Assembly: GCF_963676685.1 (NCBI RefSeq)
Contig: NW_027267187.1
Span: 99,084-163,083 of the forward strand
Direction of reading: 5' to 3'
DNA length: 64,000 bases
Source of the DNA: Mytilus edulis
Lineage: Eukaryota > Mollusca > Bivalvia > Mytilida > Mytilidae
The position numbers and the translations under genes were made by a program. The notes under the pieces were generated by a model, which saw only the letters and a program-made list of their open reading frames with translations, had not been told where the DNA came from and made no database searches. Below, one piece after another: positions 12,101 to 21,711 of this stretch (positions are counted from its first letter, which is position 1; every line of letters starts with the position of its first letter).

Positions 12101-13702
12101 GATGTTATTGTTGACCCGGAATTACATGAAATAGTTACTCATGTGCAGCAACACAGCAAAAATCACTCGAAATCATGTGCAAAAAAAGGGACAAAATGCA
12201 GATTTAATTTCCCACGACCGCCATCAGAAAATACGTTCATATCTCGTACTCCAAGTACAACAGGACCAACAGTACAAAGATCATCAAAACAGACACATTC
12301 ATTTGCAAAAGACGTATTACTAAGACTATGGAATACTATCAATAATGCAAACTTAGAACATATAACAACAGAAAACCTTTTTACTGCAGCTGGAATAAGT
12401 CAAGAAGAATTTGAATCAGCATCAAACATTCTAACAAAAAGAACCAACATCACTTTGAAACGTAAACCCGCTGATAGCTGGATCAATCAGTACAACCCAA
12501 GTCTACTCCGTTGTTGGAATGCAAATATGGATCTGCAATACATAACTGATGCCTATTCATGTGTTATGTATATCATCTCTTATATTTCAAAAGCAGAAAG
12601 AGAAATGGGTGTAGTTTTAGAAAATGCCAGAAAAGAAGCAGCAGAAGGTAATTGTGATGCTCAGGATGCCATGAAGCAAATAGGAGGTGCCTACTTTCGG
12701 CAGCGAGAAGTCAGCGCACAAGAAGCTACATATAGAGCATGCGGTCTGCACCTAAAGGAATCATCAAGAAAGGTCCAGTTTCTTCCTGTTGGTAATAATC
12801 CAGTAAAAATGAGCTTACCACTTAATATCATTCAAATGAAGGCCAATCAGTTAGATGATAGTATATGGATGCATTCTCTGTATGATAGATACAAGGCTCG
12901 CCCACTCAGTTCAGAGTTTGATATTATATGTTATGCATCATTTTCATCTGAGTATCGTGTTCTGTCACCTTCACAAATCCCGAAAAAACCTTCACAATAT
13001 GTTTTTAAACTGCAGAGCGATCTTGGATACATTCGTAAACATTCTCGGACAGAGGCAGCTGTTGTAGCATATCCAAGATTTTCTAAAAACAAGAATCCTG
13101 AGCTATATTTTAAATCAAGTCTACAGCTTTTTTTGCCTCATAGAATGGATGGCCAACTAAAGCCACTTAAATTTAAAACCTATGAAGAAATGTATTTCAA
13201 TGGAGCAGTTGCCCTTGACGTATCAAAGAAACCACAAAAAGTAAAAGCAATTGTAGAATCAAACAGACAGGTATTTGAGCACAATGTAGACGAGTTAGAT
13301 GAAGCTCAGGAGTTGTTAGAAAAACAAGGGCCCCTCGAAGATGCATGGGCATTGATCGCTCCAGAATCAGAAGCTGAACGTATAGAAACACAGAGTGAGA
13401 AAGAACACCTTGGTCATGAAGATAGCGTAGAAATACCCGATTTAGACACTTCAAACAAAAAACACAGAGGAGGGGTAGAGTTTGAAATTAGGCAAAGTTT
13501 ATTTACTTCGCAAGAATTAAAACACCTGTTGCGACAACTAAATACAGAACAGAAAATGGTTTTTAACCGGATTTTTGTGACAAAAATGTCGGTTATTGAT
13601 TTGGGGATGTACGGCGGGCGGGCGGGCGGGCGGTCGGGCAGTCGGGCGGGCGGGCGGGCGGGCGGGCGGGCGGGCGGCAATCAAATGTTGTCCGTGCATT
13701 AA
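9194..13702 (+). CDS. Helentron Rep nuclease half (N-terminal part of RepHel-EN)
   Basis: Rolling-circle transposase that nicks and rejoins DNA. Residues about 9-40, 54-84 and 119-147 repeat a motif with LKxE...F-LPF. A basic region (165-390) holds ~18-residue repeats of the form RSxTKYHxNxxF. Cys pairs at 428/431 and 489/492 suggest a zinc-binding domain. The stretch 495-570 (LPADAYVNGL, RIPFMKI, GFIGPC) resembles the DUF6570-type region of Helitron proteins. The HUH nuclease motif is at His935/His937 (RGSPHAHCLFW) and the two catalytic tyrosines are Tyr1126 and Tyr1130 (MYIISYISK). Native coding ends at 13564, inside the helicase linker; the last ~45 codons are read from the inserted HINE and give an artificial Arg-Ala-Gly-Gly tail. 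The start is the first ATG in frame; Met6 is an alternative. Confidence 0.92.
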   Translation: MQNSAMDLTQIIKEVRDSVALNSKNEHEFILPDNYLVVEHNQTPTRNACSIKFQETMQNLKTEILLHSQHKQEFQLPFEYQLVQGISSKKFQCHGKKIQSVGSSYSNLHTPESNILNKAVSALKDEVRYQSTLIQDFNLPFNDLIEQRKQAKENNEGSPDDGKIIPKYKKDKPKKSHKNKTQQSTRGKREKDKERKRKQRNMEKESISITKQLSETQWQKMYKDKPSYRQYKKRYSVEKYYSNMPYKEAKKDKSKEKYRLNEKFQEEVKNRSKTKYHLDVQFQQEKKKRSITKYHMNLPFQQEKKKRSITKYHMNLPFQQAVKQRSKTKYRSNIQFREAVKKASVQKYAFDSGFHEKLKRMNLLRYRQKVIVREKYKERLRRQYKHDLLIRQNKMLMMKQRRLNKNHNMNDIAMFFRQQVRDGPTYVCSVCHKFKFKKQVVICDKLKYSKKGTNSIAMANHCITQQFLSSCANQCQNTCEIINHKQWICFTCHYHVLKGQLPADAYVNGLQLPHIPDQLNSLNKLEKQLISIRIPFMKIIQLPKGNQRGFIGPCVSVPTDVEKTTNVLPRCETETELIRCKLKRKLEYKGYTQYEYVSRKKICNGLKYLQEKNPYYHDKLLNKQWIDNTPSDFEDLVVEETEHTEFVPQEEDRIDNHNDEDESVKNRGLPSDTCLQPVDIGQEILDQHFDHIFCVAPGEGNTPVRMLQEEGNEAMSFPVQFPEGSFGSFDAKRSMHLTRSKYFHARLFSADSRFSSDTSYIFYAQYLSELEQVISKVSIALRKSSGKDQTGNIITASMLTDKNQLKKILTTDQGYKFMTPIRGTPPYWQATLRDLMASIRQLGIPTWFATFSAADLRWEETLQVLLEQQKSTESLEDLDWTGKSKVLQNNPVMSAVMFDYRFNTFLKEIIIKRNIIGNVKDHFHRIEFQQRGSPHAHCLFWIKDAPLLDTHDDKTVCDFVDKYVTCDLPDVIVDPELHEIVTHVQQHSKNHSKSCAKKGTKCRFNFPRPPSENTFISRTPSTTGPTVQRSSKQTHSFAKDVLLRLWNTINNANLEHITTENLFTAAGISQEEFESASNILTKRTNITLKRKPADSWINQYNPSLLRCWNANMDLQYITDAYSCVMYIISYISKAEREMGVVLENARKEAAEGNCDAQDAMKQIGGAYFRQREVSAQEATYRACGLHLKESSRKVQFLPVGNNPVKMSLPLNIIQMKANQLDDSIWMHSLYDRYKARPLSSEFDIICYASFSSEYRVLSPSQIPKKPSQYVFKLQSDLGYIRKHSRTEAAVVAYPRFSKNKNPELYFKSSLQLFLPHRMDGQLKPLKFKTYEEMYFNGAVALDVSKKPQKVKAIVESNRQVFEHNVDELDEAQELLEKQGPLEDAWALIAPESEAERIETQSEKEHLGHEDSVEIPDLDTSNKKHRGGVEFEIRQSLFTSQELKHLLRQLNTEQKMVFNRIFVTKMSVIDLGMYGGRAGGRSGSRAGGRAGGRAGGNQMLSVH
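9220..9634 (+). repeat. Three protein-level repeats at the Rep N-terminus
   Basis: Three ~30-residue segments share a pattern of xLKxEV...S...(E/D)F-LP-(F/D)xYxLV. They lie at residues about 9-40, 54-84 and 119-147. DNA identity is low, so the duplication is old and the pattern has been kept at protein level. I do not know a named domain for it. Confidence 0.6.
9875..10330 (+). repeat. 54-bp coding repeats (18-residue RSxTKYHxNxxF units)
   Basis: About seven to eight 18-residue units encoded in frame. Two neighbouring copies, 10037-10090 and 10091-10144, are identical over 54 bp, while the others are diverged, so at least one duplication is recent. The units are highly basic and aromatic (Lys, Arg, Tyr, His), which suggests nucleic-acid contact. 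Confidence 0.8.
13612..13678 (+). repeat. GGGC minisatellite in the HINE
   Basis: About fifteen near-perfect CGGG units. The plus strand has many G3 runs with 1-nt loops, a strong G-quadruplex pattern. Its extreme GC content stands out from all surrounding DNA. Confidence 0.9.
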
Positions 13703-14300
13703 CTCATGAACCGTTCAACCAAAGCTTTTAAAATTTTAATATGTTGTTACTGACAACTAAATGAAGGTCAAGTTCAATAATGGCGATTTTGACTTTTACC
13801 GTTCAGGAGTTATGGTTCTTGAAAGATTGAAAAATGGAGTTGTCCGTGCATTTACACATGAACTGTTCTACCAAAGCTTCCCAAATTTTAATATGTTGTT
13901 ACTAATGAAAGAATGGAGGTCAAGTTCAATAATGACGAATTTGACTTTTACCGTTCAGGAGTTATGGTTCTTGAAAGATTGAAAAATGGAGTTTCCAGTC
14001 GTGTCCGTGCATTTATGCATGAACTGTTCTACCAAAGCTTCCGAAATTTTAATATGCTGTTACTGATGACAAAATGGAGGTCAAGTTCAATAATGACGAT
14101 TTTGACTTTTACCGTTCAGGAGTTATGGTTCTTGAAAGATCTTAAAATGGCGTTTCCATTCACGTTGTTGCATTTACTCATGAACCATTCAATCTAAGCT
14201 TTTCAAATTTTAATATGTTGATACTGATGACAAAATGGAGGTCAAATTTGATATTGACGATTTTCACTTTCACCATTCATCAGTAATGGTTCTTGTGATA
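13679..14300 (+). repeat. ~157-bp tandem repeats in the HINE core, about four units
   Basis: The words CCGTTCAGGAGTTATGGTTC recur near 13799, 13951 and 14111, with a diverged copy near 14271 (spacing 152, 160, 160). Each unit also has AACTGTTCTACCAAAGCTT- and GGAGGTCAAGTTCAATAATG-type words. Short open frames here follow the period and are not genes. Confidence 0.85.
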
Positions 14301-14362
14301 TTGCCAGGACACAAATAAATGTTAATAAATCCGGTTTGCTGTCGTTGTGACAGCCTCTTGTT

Positions 14363-16420
14363 TATCAGATAAGACAGTGGTGCCTAGATGAAGTGAATGG
14401 CAAAAATCCAGATCCTTTTAAGATATTCATTAATGGTGGTGCTGGTACAGGGAAGAGTCACCTGATTAAGTGCTTGTGTTATGAGGCAAACAAAATCTTG
14501 TCTCCACATGCACCAAATCCAGACGATATTGTCGTGCTTGTCACAGCACCTACAGCAACTGCTGCTTTCAATATCGGTGGAACAACTCTTCATCAAGCCT
14601 TTTCACTTTCTAAATCACTACCATTTCCCTATATTTACATGCGTGATGAGGAAATAAATAAGCTTCGCAGTAAACTTCAGAACCTTCATATTTTAATTAT
14701 AGATGAAATATCCATGGTTGGTCAACGTGTCCTTCTGTATGTCAGTGAGCGACTACGCCAAATCAAGCAAAGTGGAAATGCTCTTTTTGGAAACATATGT
14801 GTTGTTGCTGTCGGAGATTTTTACCAGCTTCCACCCGTGAAACAGAAGTGTCTATACGACTTAAGACCGGAAAACTTTTTCCCACTATGGAGTTCAAATT
14901 TTTCATTGGTTGAATTGAATCAAATAATGCGACAAAAGGAGGGTTCCGAATTTGCTCACTTATTGAACAGATTACGTGTAAAAAAGAAAACTGAGCATTT
15001 GCTACCCGGTGATTATTGTTTATTAAAATCCTGTTTGACACATTCTGTTCCCGAAGAAAGTCTTCACATCTTTGCCACTAACAAAGAAATAGATTTTCAT
15101 AACAGTAAGATGATAGCCAAAGTTTGCCAAGAAACAGAAACAATAATGGCACAGGATTATGATCGAAATCCAAGGACAGGCGAATTTATTCTCCAAACGT
15201 CACCATATGATACTTCACATGATTTCTTACCTCCACAGTTAATAATTGGCCCAAAAGCCAGAGTTATGCTTATAAGGAATATTGATATCACAATAGGCTT
15301 GGTCAATGGTGTTATTGGGACGGTCATAAGCATACTACCTGGCCTCAAGGAGTCTTCTTTGCCATGTGCAGTAAAAGTACTTTTTGACAACAAAAGCATC
15401 GGGAGAAAACCTGTCTCATCATCACAGCCAAGAGAACATATACCAATTGACATTACGCCAATTGAGGAAAACTTGAAGAAAAATGCTGTCAGACATCAAT
15501 TTCCGTTGCAGTTAGCATGGGCCTGTACTACTCACAAAGTACAGGGACTCACCACCGATAAAGCTGTTGTCTCAATGAAGAACATATTTGCTGCTGGTAT
15601 GGCTTATGTTGCGCTCAGTCGTGTTAGATCATTGGACGGTTTGGTAATTCAAGACCTTGATGCAGACAAGATTTACTGCACTGAACAGATTTCAACTGCA
15701 CTGCAAAGGATGCCAAAGTATTTAGTTCAAAGACAAGATGAGCTGAACTTAAAGCAAAATCTAATACGTATATTGCTTCATAATATTCAAGGATTGGTCC
15801 CACATATTGAAGACCTGCAGGCAAATTGTGATATTCAAAATGTGAAATTTATCTGTTTAACAGAGACCTGGATGGAAAATAAATCTGCTTCGCCGAATTT
15901 GGAACATTTTCATTTGATACATAAACCAAGATCGGAATCATATACATCAACAAAAAGTATCTTTCATGACCTCAGTAACAAAAAACATGGTGGTGTTGGT
16001 ATTTATGTCAGAAATCAGCAGCAGTATACTCAACTATCATTACAATCTTGTAATATTGAATGTATTGGTGTGAATATTGATATCATCAAAACCAACATAC
16101 TTGTCATCTATAGACCAGTATCATACACTACATCTATATTTTTGGAACAGTTACAACATGTTATTGATGCTTTACCACCTGAAGACGGATCAACAATAGT
16201 GATGGGTGATTTTAATGAGGACATTCTAAAATCAAAATCACCAATACAGTTATTTATGGAACAAAATGAGTTCAAACAAATATTAAACAAAGCAACAACT
16301 GATGGAGATACTCTCATTGATCATGTATATGTTCGTGGAAAATTGTCAATTTCATATGACATGCTACAAACCTATTATAGTTATCACAACATGGTGCAAT
16401 TGCAGATTCCTGTCAATTGA
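14363..16420 (+). CDS. Helentron helicase-endonuclease half (C-terminal part of RepHel-EN)
   Basis: C-terminal part of the transposase gene, cut from its Rep half by the HINE. The frame is open from the junction at 14363; an apparent GTG start at 14393 is only the first possible alternative codon. Counting from 14393: Pif1-like SF1B helicase with Walker A GGAGTGKS (15-22), Walker B LIIDEIS (101-107), GDFYQLPPV (141-149), LNQIMRQ (175-181), a THKVQG motif (380-385) and AYVALSRVRS (404-413). An exonuclease-endonuclease-phosphatase (AP endonuclease-like) domain follows at 456-675, with Asn464, Glu491, MGDFNED (604-610) and Asp643-His644. The last catalytic motif reads Ser-Tyr-His at 663-665 where the family has Ser-Asp-His, so the endonuclease may be inactive. 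With no start codon of its own upstream it is probably not translated. Confidence 0.92.
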   Translation, partial: YQIRQWCLDEVNGKNPDPFKIFINGGAGTGKSHLIKCLCYEANKILSPHAPNPDDIVVLVTAPTATAAFNIGGTTLHQAFSLSKSLPFPYIYMRDEEINKLRSKLQNLHILIIDEISMVGQRVLLYVSERLRQIKQSGNALFGNICVVAVGDFYQLPPVKQKCLYDLRPENFFPLWSSNFSLVELNQIMRQKEGSEFAHLLNRLRVKKKTEHLLPGDYCLLKSCLTHSVPEESLHIFATNKEIDFHNSKMIAKVCQETETIMAQDYDRNPRTGEFILQTSPYDTSHDFLPPQLIIGPKARVMLIRNIDITIGLVNGVIGTVISILPGLKESSLPCAVKVLFDNKSIGRKPVSSSQPREHIPIDITPIEENLKKNAVRHQFPLQLAWACTTHKVQGLTTDKAVVSMKNIFAAGMAYVALSRVRSLDGLVIQDLDADKIYCTEQISTALQRMPKYLVQRQDELNLKQNLIRILLHNIQGLVPHIEDLQANCDIQNVKFICLTETWMENKSASPNLEHFHLIHKPRSESYTSTKSIFHDLSNKKHGGVGIYVRNQQQYTQLSLQSCNIECIGVNIDIIKTNILVIYRPVSYTTSIFLEQLQHVIDALPPEDGSTIVMGDFNEDILKSKSPIQLFMEQNEFKQILNKATTDGDTLIDHVYVRGKLSISYDMLQTYYSYHNMVQLQIPVN

Positions 16421-16423
16421 GAT

Positions 16424-19400
16424 AACTAAATCGTGTTTCAACAATGTTGAAAATGTAAATGATTTGAGTTGACTCAATCGTGTTTAAAAGTAAATAGACT
16501 TTTTGAAACCATTGCCCATTGTTTTAACTGCTGCTTGAAATGGTGAATGATTTGAGTTCCCTAATTGTGTTCGAAATGTTACCTTTTGAAAACATTGTCC
16601 ATAGTTTTAACGGCTGCGTGAAAAGGTGAATCCACTTAAACGTATTTGAAAGAAATGTAAATAGTCGGCTTTTTGTAAACCATTATACATAGTTTTAACT
16701 GTTGCCTGAAAATGTGAATGATTTGAGTTCACTAAATAGTGTTTAAAATGTAAAGTCTTTTTTTTTTTAAACCATTGCCCATTGTTTAAACTGTTGCTTG
16801 AAAATATTATTTTTTTCAGTTCACTCAATCGTGTTTAAAATGTAAATAGTTTATTTTAAACCATTGCCCATTGTATTAACTGCTGGTTAAAAATGTGAAT
16901 GATTTGAGTTCACTAAATCATGTTTGAAATATAAATAGTCTTTTTGAAACCATTGCCCATTGTTTTTACACCTGCTTGAGAATGTGAATGATTTGAGTTC
17001 ACACAATCGTGTTTTAAATGTAAATAGTCTTTTTGAAACCATTGCCCATTGTCTTAACTGCTGCTTAAAAATGTGAATGATTTGAGTTCACTTAATCTTG
17101 TTTGAAGTGTAAATAGTATTTTTTGAAACCATTGCCCATTGTGTAAACTGTTGCTTGAAAATGTTATTTTTTTCAGTTCACTCAATCGTGTTTAAAATAT
17201 TAATAGTTTATTTTAAACCATTGCCCATTGTATTAACTGCTGGTTGAAAATGTGAATGATTTGAGTTCACTAAATCATGTTTGAAATGTAAATAGTCTTT
17301 TTGAAACCATTGCCCATTGTCTTAACTGCTGCTTAAAAATGTGAATGATTTGAGTTCACTTAATCTTGTTTGAAGTGTAAATAGTATTTTTTGAAACCAT
17401 TGCCCATTGTTTAAACTGTTGCTTGAAAATGTTATTTTTTTCAGTTCACTCAATCGTGTTTAAAATATTAATAGTTTATTTTAAACCATTGCCCATTGTA
17501 TTAACTGCTGGTTGAAAATGTGAATGATTTGAGTTCACTAAATCATGTTTGAAATGTAAATAGTCTTTTTGAAACCATTGCCCATTGTCTTAACTGCTGC
17601 TTAAAAATGTGAATGATTTGAGTTCACTTAATCTTGTTTGAAGTGTAAATAGTATTTTTTGAAACCATTGTCCATTCTTAAAGCTGTTGCTTAAAAATGT
17701 TATTTTTTTTTCTCAGTTCACTCAATCGTGTTTTAAATGTTATTAGTCTTTTTTGCAAACATGCCCCATTGTTTCAACTGCTGGTTGAAAATGTAAATTA
17801 TTTGAGTTCACTAAATCGTGTTTGAAATGTAAGTAGTCTTTTTGAAACCATTGCCCATTCCTTTAACTGATGGTTCAAATGTGAATGATTTAATTTCACT
17901 AAATCGTGTTTGAAATGTAAATAGTATTTTTGAAACCATTTCCCATTGTTTTAACACCTGCTTGAAAATGTGTATGATTTCAGTTCACTTCATTGTGTTT
18001 GAAATGTAAAGTCTTTTTGAAACCATTGTCCATTGTTTTAACTCCTGCTTGAAATGATGAATGATTTGAGTTCCCTAATCGTGTTCGAAATGTTAATCTT
18101 CCTTTTGAAAACATTGTCCTTTGTTTTAACGGCTGCGTGAAAAAGTTAATCCACTTAAACGTATTTGAAAGAAATGTAAATAGTCGGCTTTTTGTAAACC
18201 ATTGTACATAGTTTTAACTGTTGCTCGAAAATGTGAATGATTTGAGTTCACTAAATAGTGTTAAAATGTAAATAGTCTTTTTTTTTTAAACCATTGCCCA
18301 TTGTTTAAACTGTTGCTTGAAAATGTTATTTTTTCAGTTCAGTTTTTTGAAATGTGAATAGTCTTTTTGAAACCATTTCCCATCGTTTTTACACCTGCTT
18401 GAGAATCTGAATGATTTGAGTTCACACAATCGTGTTTAAAATGTAAATAGTGGTGTTTTTTTTAAACCATTGCCCATTGTATTAACTGCTGCTTGAAAAT
18501 GTGTATGATTTCAGTTCACTTAATTGTGTTTGAAATGTAAATAGTCTTTTTGAAACCATTGTCCATTGTTTTAACAACTGCTTGAAAATGTGAATGATTT
18601 CAGTTCACTAAATTGTGTTTGAAATGTTAGTAGTGATTTTGAAATCGTTGCCCATTGTCTTAACACCTGCTTGATAATTTTATTTTTTGTCAGTTCACTC
18701 AATCGTGTTTTGAATGTAAATAGTCTTTTTGAAACCATTGCCCCTTGTGTTAACTGCTGCTTGCAAATGTGAATGATTTCAGTTACCTACTAGTGTTTGA
18801 AATGTAAATAGTTTTTTTTTAAACCATTGCCCATTGTATTGACTGCTGGTTGAAAATGTGAATGATTTGAGTTCACTAAATCATGTTTGAAATGTAAATA
18901 GTCTTTTTGAAACCATTGACCATTGTTTTTACACCTGCTTGAAAATGTGAATGATTTGAGTTCACACAATCGTGTTTTAAATGTAAAGTCTTTTTGAAAT
19001 CATTGCCCATTGTCTTAACTGCTGCTTAAAAATGTGAATGATTTTAGTTCACTAAACCTTGTTTGAAGTGTAATTAGTATTTTTTGAAACCATTGTCCAT
19101 TCTTTAAGCTGTTGCTTAGAAATGTTATTTTTTTTCAGTTCACTCAATCGTGTTTTAAATGTAAATAGTCTTTTTTGGAAACATACCCCATTGGTTCAAC
19201 TGCTGGTTGAAAATGTAAATTATTTGAGTTCACTAAATCGTGTTTGAAATGTAAGTAGTCTTTTTTAAACCATTGCCAATTCTTTTAACTGCTGGTTGAA
19301 ATGTGAATGATTCAATTTCACTAAATCGTGTTTGAAATGTAAATAATATTTTTGAAACCATTTCCCATTGTTTTAACACCTGCTTGAAAATGTGTATGAT

Positions 19401-20829
19401 TTCAGTTCACTTAATTGTGTTTGAAATGTAAATAGTCTTTTTGAAACCATTGTCCATTGTTTTAACAACTGCTTGAAAATGTGAATGATTTCAGTTCACT
19501 AAATTGTGTTTGAAATGTAAGTAGTGATTTTGAAACCGTTGCCCATTGTCTTAACACCTGCTTGATAATTTGATTTTTTGCCAGTTCACTCAATCGTGTT
19601 TTGAATGTAAATAGTCTTTTTGAAACCATTGCCCCTTGTTTTAACTGCTGCTTGCAAATGTGAATGATTTCAGTTACCTACTAGTGTTTGAAATGTGAAT
19701 AGTCTTTTTGAAACCACTGCCTATTGTTTTAACACCTGCTTAAAACTGAATGATTTGAGTTCATAAAATTGTGTTTGAAAAGTAGATAGTCTTTCTTGAA
19801 ACCATTGCCCATTCGTTTAACTGTTGCTTGAAAATGTGAAAGATTATATTTCACTTCATCGTATTTGAAATGTAAATGGTTTTGTTGAACCATTGCCTAT
19901 TTTTTACGGCTACATGAAAATATGAAAGTTCCCAGTGCCATTATCGTCTTTCAAATGTAAATAGTCATTTTGTAACCATTGCCCCTTGTTTTAACTGCTG
20001 CTTGAAAATGTAAATGTAATGAATTTTAAATGTAAATAGTTTTTTTTAAACCATTGCTCTTTGTTTGAACGACTGCTTGAAACTGTAAATGTAATGAATT
20101 CACTAATAGTGTTGAAGATGTAAAAAGTCTTTTTGAAACCATTGCTCATTGTTTAATGTTAATGATATGAGTTCACTAAATACTCTTTGAAATGTAAATA
20201 ACCTTTCTGAAACCATGAACCATTGTTTTAACTGCTGCTTGAACATGTGAATGATTTGAGTTCACAAAATCGTGTTTGAAATGTAAATAGTTTTTTTTTA
20301 AAACATTGTCCATTGTTCTTAACTACTGCTTAGAAATGTGAATGATTTGAGTTCACTTATACTCTTTTTGAAACCAGTGTCTTTTAATTTTACACCTGCT
20401 TCAAAATGTGAATAACTTGAGTTTACTAAATCTTGTTTGATGTATAAATAGTCTTTGTTGAAACCAATCTCCATTGTTTTAACTGCTATTTAAAAATGTG
20501 AATGTTTCCAGTTCCCTTAATATCTTTGAAATGTAAATAGTCTTTTTATTGTAATCATTGCCCATTGTTTTAACTGCTGCTTAGAAATGTGAACAACTTG
20601 AGTTCACTTAATCTTGTTTGAACTGTAAATAGTATTGGTTCAAATCATTGCCCATTGTTTTAACTGCTGCTTTAAATGTGAATAAAATGTAATGTTTTGA
20701 GTTCCTTATTTGTCTTAGAAATGTAAATAGTCCCTTTGAAACCATTTCCCATTGTTTTATCCACTGCTTAATATGTAATTAACTTCAGTTCACTAAATCT
20801 TCTTTAAAGTGTAAATAGTCTTTGTTGAA
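16424..20829 (+). repeat. ~90-bp satellite array, about 49 monomers
   Basis: The monomer reads roughly AAATGTAAATAGTCTTTTTG - AAACCATTGCCCATTG - TTTTAACTGCTGCTTGAA - AATGTGAATGATTTGAGTTC - ACTAAATCGTGTTTG. Monomers vary in sequence and by small indels. From 17097 to about 17700 three-monomer blocks repeat exactly every 268 bp (17097, 17365, 17633). Longer internal duplications are visible: 16611 with 18130 (offset 1519), 17721 with 19143 (offset 1422), and 18781 with 19672 (offset 891). The array begins four bases after the Helentron stop codon and ends where the ATGGCC-core family starts. No open frame of interest. Confidence 0.93.
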
Positions 20830-21075
20830 ATATTATTAACTGCCAACTCTAAATAAGACTTTTAACTTTGGAATTTCCAAAACGGCCACCTGCCCATGTT
20901 AACTGCAAAATTGTCAATTTTTCAATTTCCAAAAATGCTTTTCATGTTATGAAAATTTAAATACTGTATACCTATGCATACATATCGACTCCTGTTAAAA
21001 AATTTCAAAATGGCTGCCGCTTAGTGGCAATAGGGGAAGGGTGACATCCGCTATTGCTTGCAATGGCAATTCTAG
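20830..21075 (+). mobile_element. Non-autonomous rolling-circle element 1, 5'-truncated
   Basis: Begins inside an ATGGCC-core unit directly at the satellite edge and ends with the family's 3' end: GCTATTGCTTGCAATGGC (hairpin) followed by AATTCTAG. The 5' head is missing. Confidence 0.65.
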
Positions 21076-21711
21076 TTTTTCTTCCACTTTTTTTGTCCAG
21101 CTTATATCTTGGAATTGGATGAACCAAATGTTATGAAACTATACCATAATGTTAACCAGCATGTGCAGATTTGCAATCGGGGTATGGCATTTTCAAGATG
21201 GCCACCGTTACCATGGAAACAGAACAAATGTGAAAAATAAAATTTTTGTTTTTGGTGAATAATTTGAGTATGCATGAACATGGAATCATCTAATTTTTAT
21301 ATATTGTTGGTGTCCACTATATACAAGTTTTAGGGGATTTCGAGAATCTTTGGAACTACTATATTGCCATGGAAACTAAATACATTTAGCATTAAACCCT
21401 ATGGGAAAACCTTAAAGTAGCATATACTCCGTTAACAAGGAAGGTCAAACTCAATGAAACTACATCGATATGTAACATGGCATGTTTCAAAGTGGCACCT
21501 GTCTTTGGAATTTCGGAATTGGTAACCGTTACCATGGAAACAGCAAAAATTTCAAAAGTTTCAAATTGCTCCAAACTTTATGAAATTTTACAACAATGTT
21601 GATAAACATTTGTAGATACGCTCTTTGACTTTGGAATTTTCAAAATGGCTGCCGCTCACCTGGCAATAGGGGAAGGGTGCCATCCGTTATTGCTAGCAAT
21701 TACAAATCTAG
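21076..21711 (+). mobile_element. Non-autonomous rolling-circle element 2, lacking 5' hairpin
   Basis: Starts at the common internal words TTCTTCCAC...TTTTGTCCAGC and carries ATGGCC-core units near 21200 and 21530. It ends in ATTGCTAGCAAT (perfect palindrome) and AAATCTAG. An 84-codon frame in the next copy and a 70-codon antisense frame lie over the core and 3' end and are repeat shadows. Confidence 0.65.

Larger units (their letters stand above)
13565..14362 (+). mobile_element. Non-autonomous Helentron (HINE) inserted in the transposase gene
   Basis: The 5' end is a hairpin from the first base: AACCG (13565-13569) pairs with CGGTT (13590-13594) around a perfect ATTTTTGT-G-ACAAAAAT core. 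The first ten bases (AACCGGATTT) recur inverted at 14327-14336 (AAATCCGGTT), 26 bp inside the 3' end. Between that and the end is a 6-bp hairpin, GCTGTC-gttgt-GACAGC (14338-14354), followed by CTCTTGTT. Terminal hairpins, asymmetric terminal inverted repeats, a tandem-repeat core and insertion between T (13564) and T (14363) without target duplication are Helentron/HINE characters. Bivalve 'pearl'-type elements share this plan. No coding capacity. Confidence 0.88.
9194..16423 (+). mobile_element. Helentron (Helitron2-type) coding region, interrupted
   Basis: One transposon gene runs from the ATG at 9194 to the stop at 16418-16420, cut by a 798-bp passenger at 13565-14362. Without the passenger the parts meet in frame, giving about 2142 codons with Rep, helicase and AP-endonuclease domains in that order. 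A C-terminal endonuclease is the mark of Helentrons among rolling-circle transposons. No other frameshift or stop was seen. The element's outer ends were not found; the flanks are repeat-rich on both sides (diverged modules upstream, 90-bp satellite downstream), so the true element may be larger. Confidence 0.9.

Noticed and set aside
13565..13702. Arg-Ala-Gly-Gly tail of the long Rep reading frame as a protein domain
   Set aside because: It is translation of the GGGC minisatellite and 5' hairpin of the inserted HINE, not native coding sequence.
14393..14395. GTG as a genuine start of the helicase-endonuclease protein
   Set aside because: The frame is open back to the HINE junction and continues the upstream gene; GTG is an internal valine codon.
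16424..20829. CRISPR-like array
   Set aside because: Monomers are contiguous with no unique spacers, the DNA is eukaryotic, and no cas gene is present; it is a plain satellite.
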